5,989 nucleotides of DNA, taken from Lachnospiraceae bacterium UBA7179 (lineage in GTDB: Bacteria; Bacillota; Clostridia; Lachnospirales; Lachnospiraceae). Under the pieces are notes generated by a model. It was not told where the DNA came from. It ran no database searches and was given only the letters and a program-made list of their open reading frames with translations. The position numbers were made by a program, and so were the translations under genes. Where the stretch lies: NCBI GenBank assembly GCA_002491195.1, contig DKVL01000094.1, positions 43,072 through 49,060 of the forward strand, written 5' to 3'. Positions within the stretch are counted from its first letter, which is position 1; every line of letters begins with the position of its first letter. This document shows, one piece after another, positions 5,450-5,989 of the stretch.

Positions 5450-5989
5450 TTATGGAACATTGATAATAGCGGCTTTATACTCGTTTGGTGTCAACCTTAC
5501 AATTCTGCGGAAGCATCGGTCGAAGTGGCTTTGATCATAAAACCCTGTCTCATACGCCGCCTCGACCACGCTTTTTCCCTCCTGCAGCAATCTCTGGGCT
5601 CTCCGCACCCTGCACTGGATCTGAAACTGATGTGGTGTCAATCCGCAGACTTCCCTAAACTGCCGAATCATATGATAGGGACTGATATTGATGTACTTTG
5701 CCATATCATGAATGGTCAGCATCTTCTCTGGCGCTTCCAGGATCAATTTCTTTAACTGAAACATTTCCTGTCCCGCTTGATCTGGCATAACATGACAATC
5801 GATACATACACTGACCATAGAATACGCCGCACCCTTGTCCGCCTCAATTGCATGCGGAACATCAGGCATAATCCAGAAAGATTCACCCGCATGATACCTG
5901 CGTGCATAACCACTACAGACAACACGAACCATTCCCTCCGTTATATATCCCAGCACCACATGTCCCCAGAATAAACGCATGAATGAAAA
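5450..5989 (-). CDS. AraC-family transcriptional regulator (5' end outside window)
   Basis: A transcription factor with an N-terminal cupin-like sensor and a C-terminal AraC DNA-binding domain. Numbered from the ATG at 5980, residues 1-60 (GHVVLGYITEG...YHAGESFWIMPDVPHAIEADKG) match the AraC ligand-binding fold. The two helix-turn-helix units are at about 89-132 (TIHDMAKYINISPYHMIRQFREVCGLTPHQF) and 137-170 (SVVEAAYETGFYDQSHFDRCFRRIVRLTPNEYK). The GFYDQSHFDRCFRR stretch is a hallmark of the family. R162 stands where most members have Gly before the TP motif. The open frame continues upstream without a stop to the window edge, and the sensor begins abruptly. The ATG at 5980 is therefore probably internal, with perhaps a few dozen residues missing. 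The inducer is unknown. It converges with the cupin gene. Confidence 0.9.
   Translation of the reverse strand, partial: FSFMRLFWGHVVLGYITEGMVRVVCSGYARRYHAGESFWIMPDVPHAIEADKGAAYSMVSVCIDCHVMPDQAGQEMFQLKKLILEAPEKMLTIHDMAKYINISPYHMIRQFREVCGLTPHQFQIQCRVRRAQRLLQEGKSVVEAAYETGFYDQSHFDRCFRRIVRLTPNEYKAAIINVP

Noticed and set aside
1..5989. CRISPR arrays, insertion sequences, tRNA or rRNA genes
   Set aside because: I found no regularly spaced repeats, transposase-like protein, terminal repeats, or tRNA/rRNA-like sequence on either strand.

Overview
The window looks like an ordinary chromosomal stretch of a low-to-moderate G+C Bacillota bacterium, most likely a gut Lachnospiraceae/Clostridia relative. 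The reasons are strong AAGGAGG-type ribosome binding sites, a sigma-A-like promoter, a hybrid histidine kinase with a seven-helix membrane N-terminus, and small YjbR/MmcQ, GNAT, cupin and AraC genes. This placement is inference from gene style; there is no rRNA or other marker in the window.

Left to right: bases 1-141 contain no gene but are rich in short inverted repeats. Next come three leftward genes that read as one operon in transcription order: a 955-residue hybrid sensor kinase (964-3831), a stand-alone receiver-domain response regulator (521-898) and a YjbR/MmcQ-family protein (142-489, GTG start). A good sigma-A-like promoter lies upstream of the kinase at 3894-3922. A second leftward pair follows: a GNAT acetyltransferase (4363-4875) and a second YjbR/MmcQ paralog (3975-4340). 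The intergenic region at 4876-5044 holds interleaved direct and inverted 9-bp repeats. To its right is a rightward single-domain cupin gene (5045-5434), which converges with a leftward AraC-family regulator (5450 to beyond the window edge).

The kinase carries H361, a receiver Asp (D658) and an Hpt His (H811), and the neighbouring receiver protein has D54. A His-Asp-His-Asp phosphorelay is therefore the natural reading. The relay ends in a protein with no DNA-binding or enzymatic output domain, so its effector is not visible here. The AraC regulator is a plausible controller of the cupin and/or GNAT promoter region, because the direct repeat there has AraC-like spacing; this is inference. I see no mobile element, CRISPR array, tRNA, rRNA or phage gene. 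No clearly new system is evident. The points most worth checking are the repeat-rich 4939-4990 control region, the structured 1-141 segment, the pair of YjbR paralogs closing two adjacent operons, and the output-less phosphorelay.
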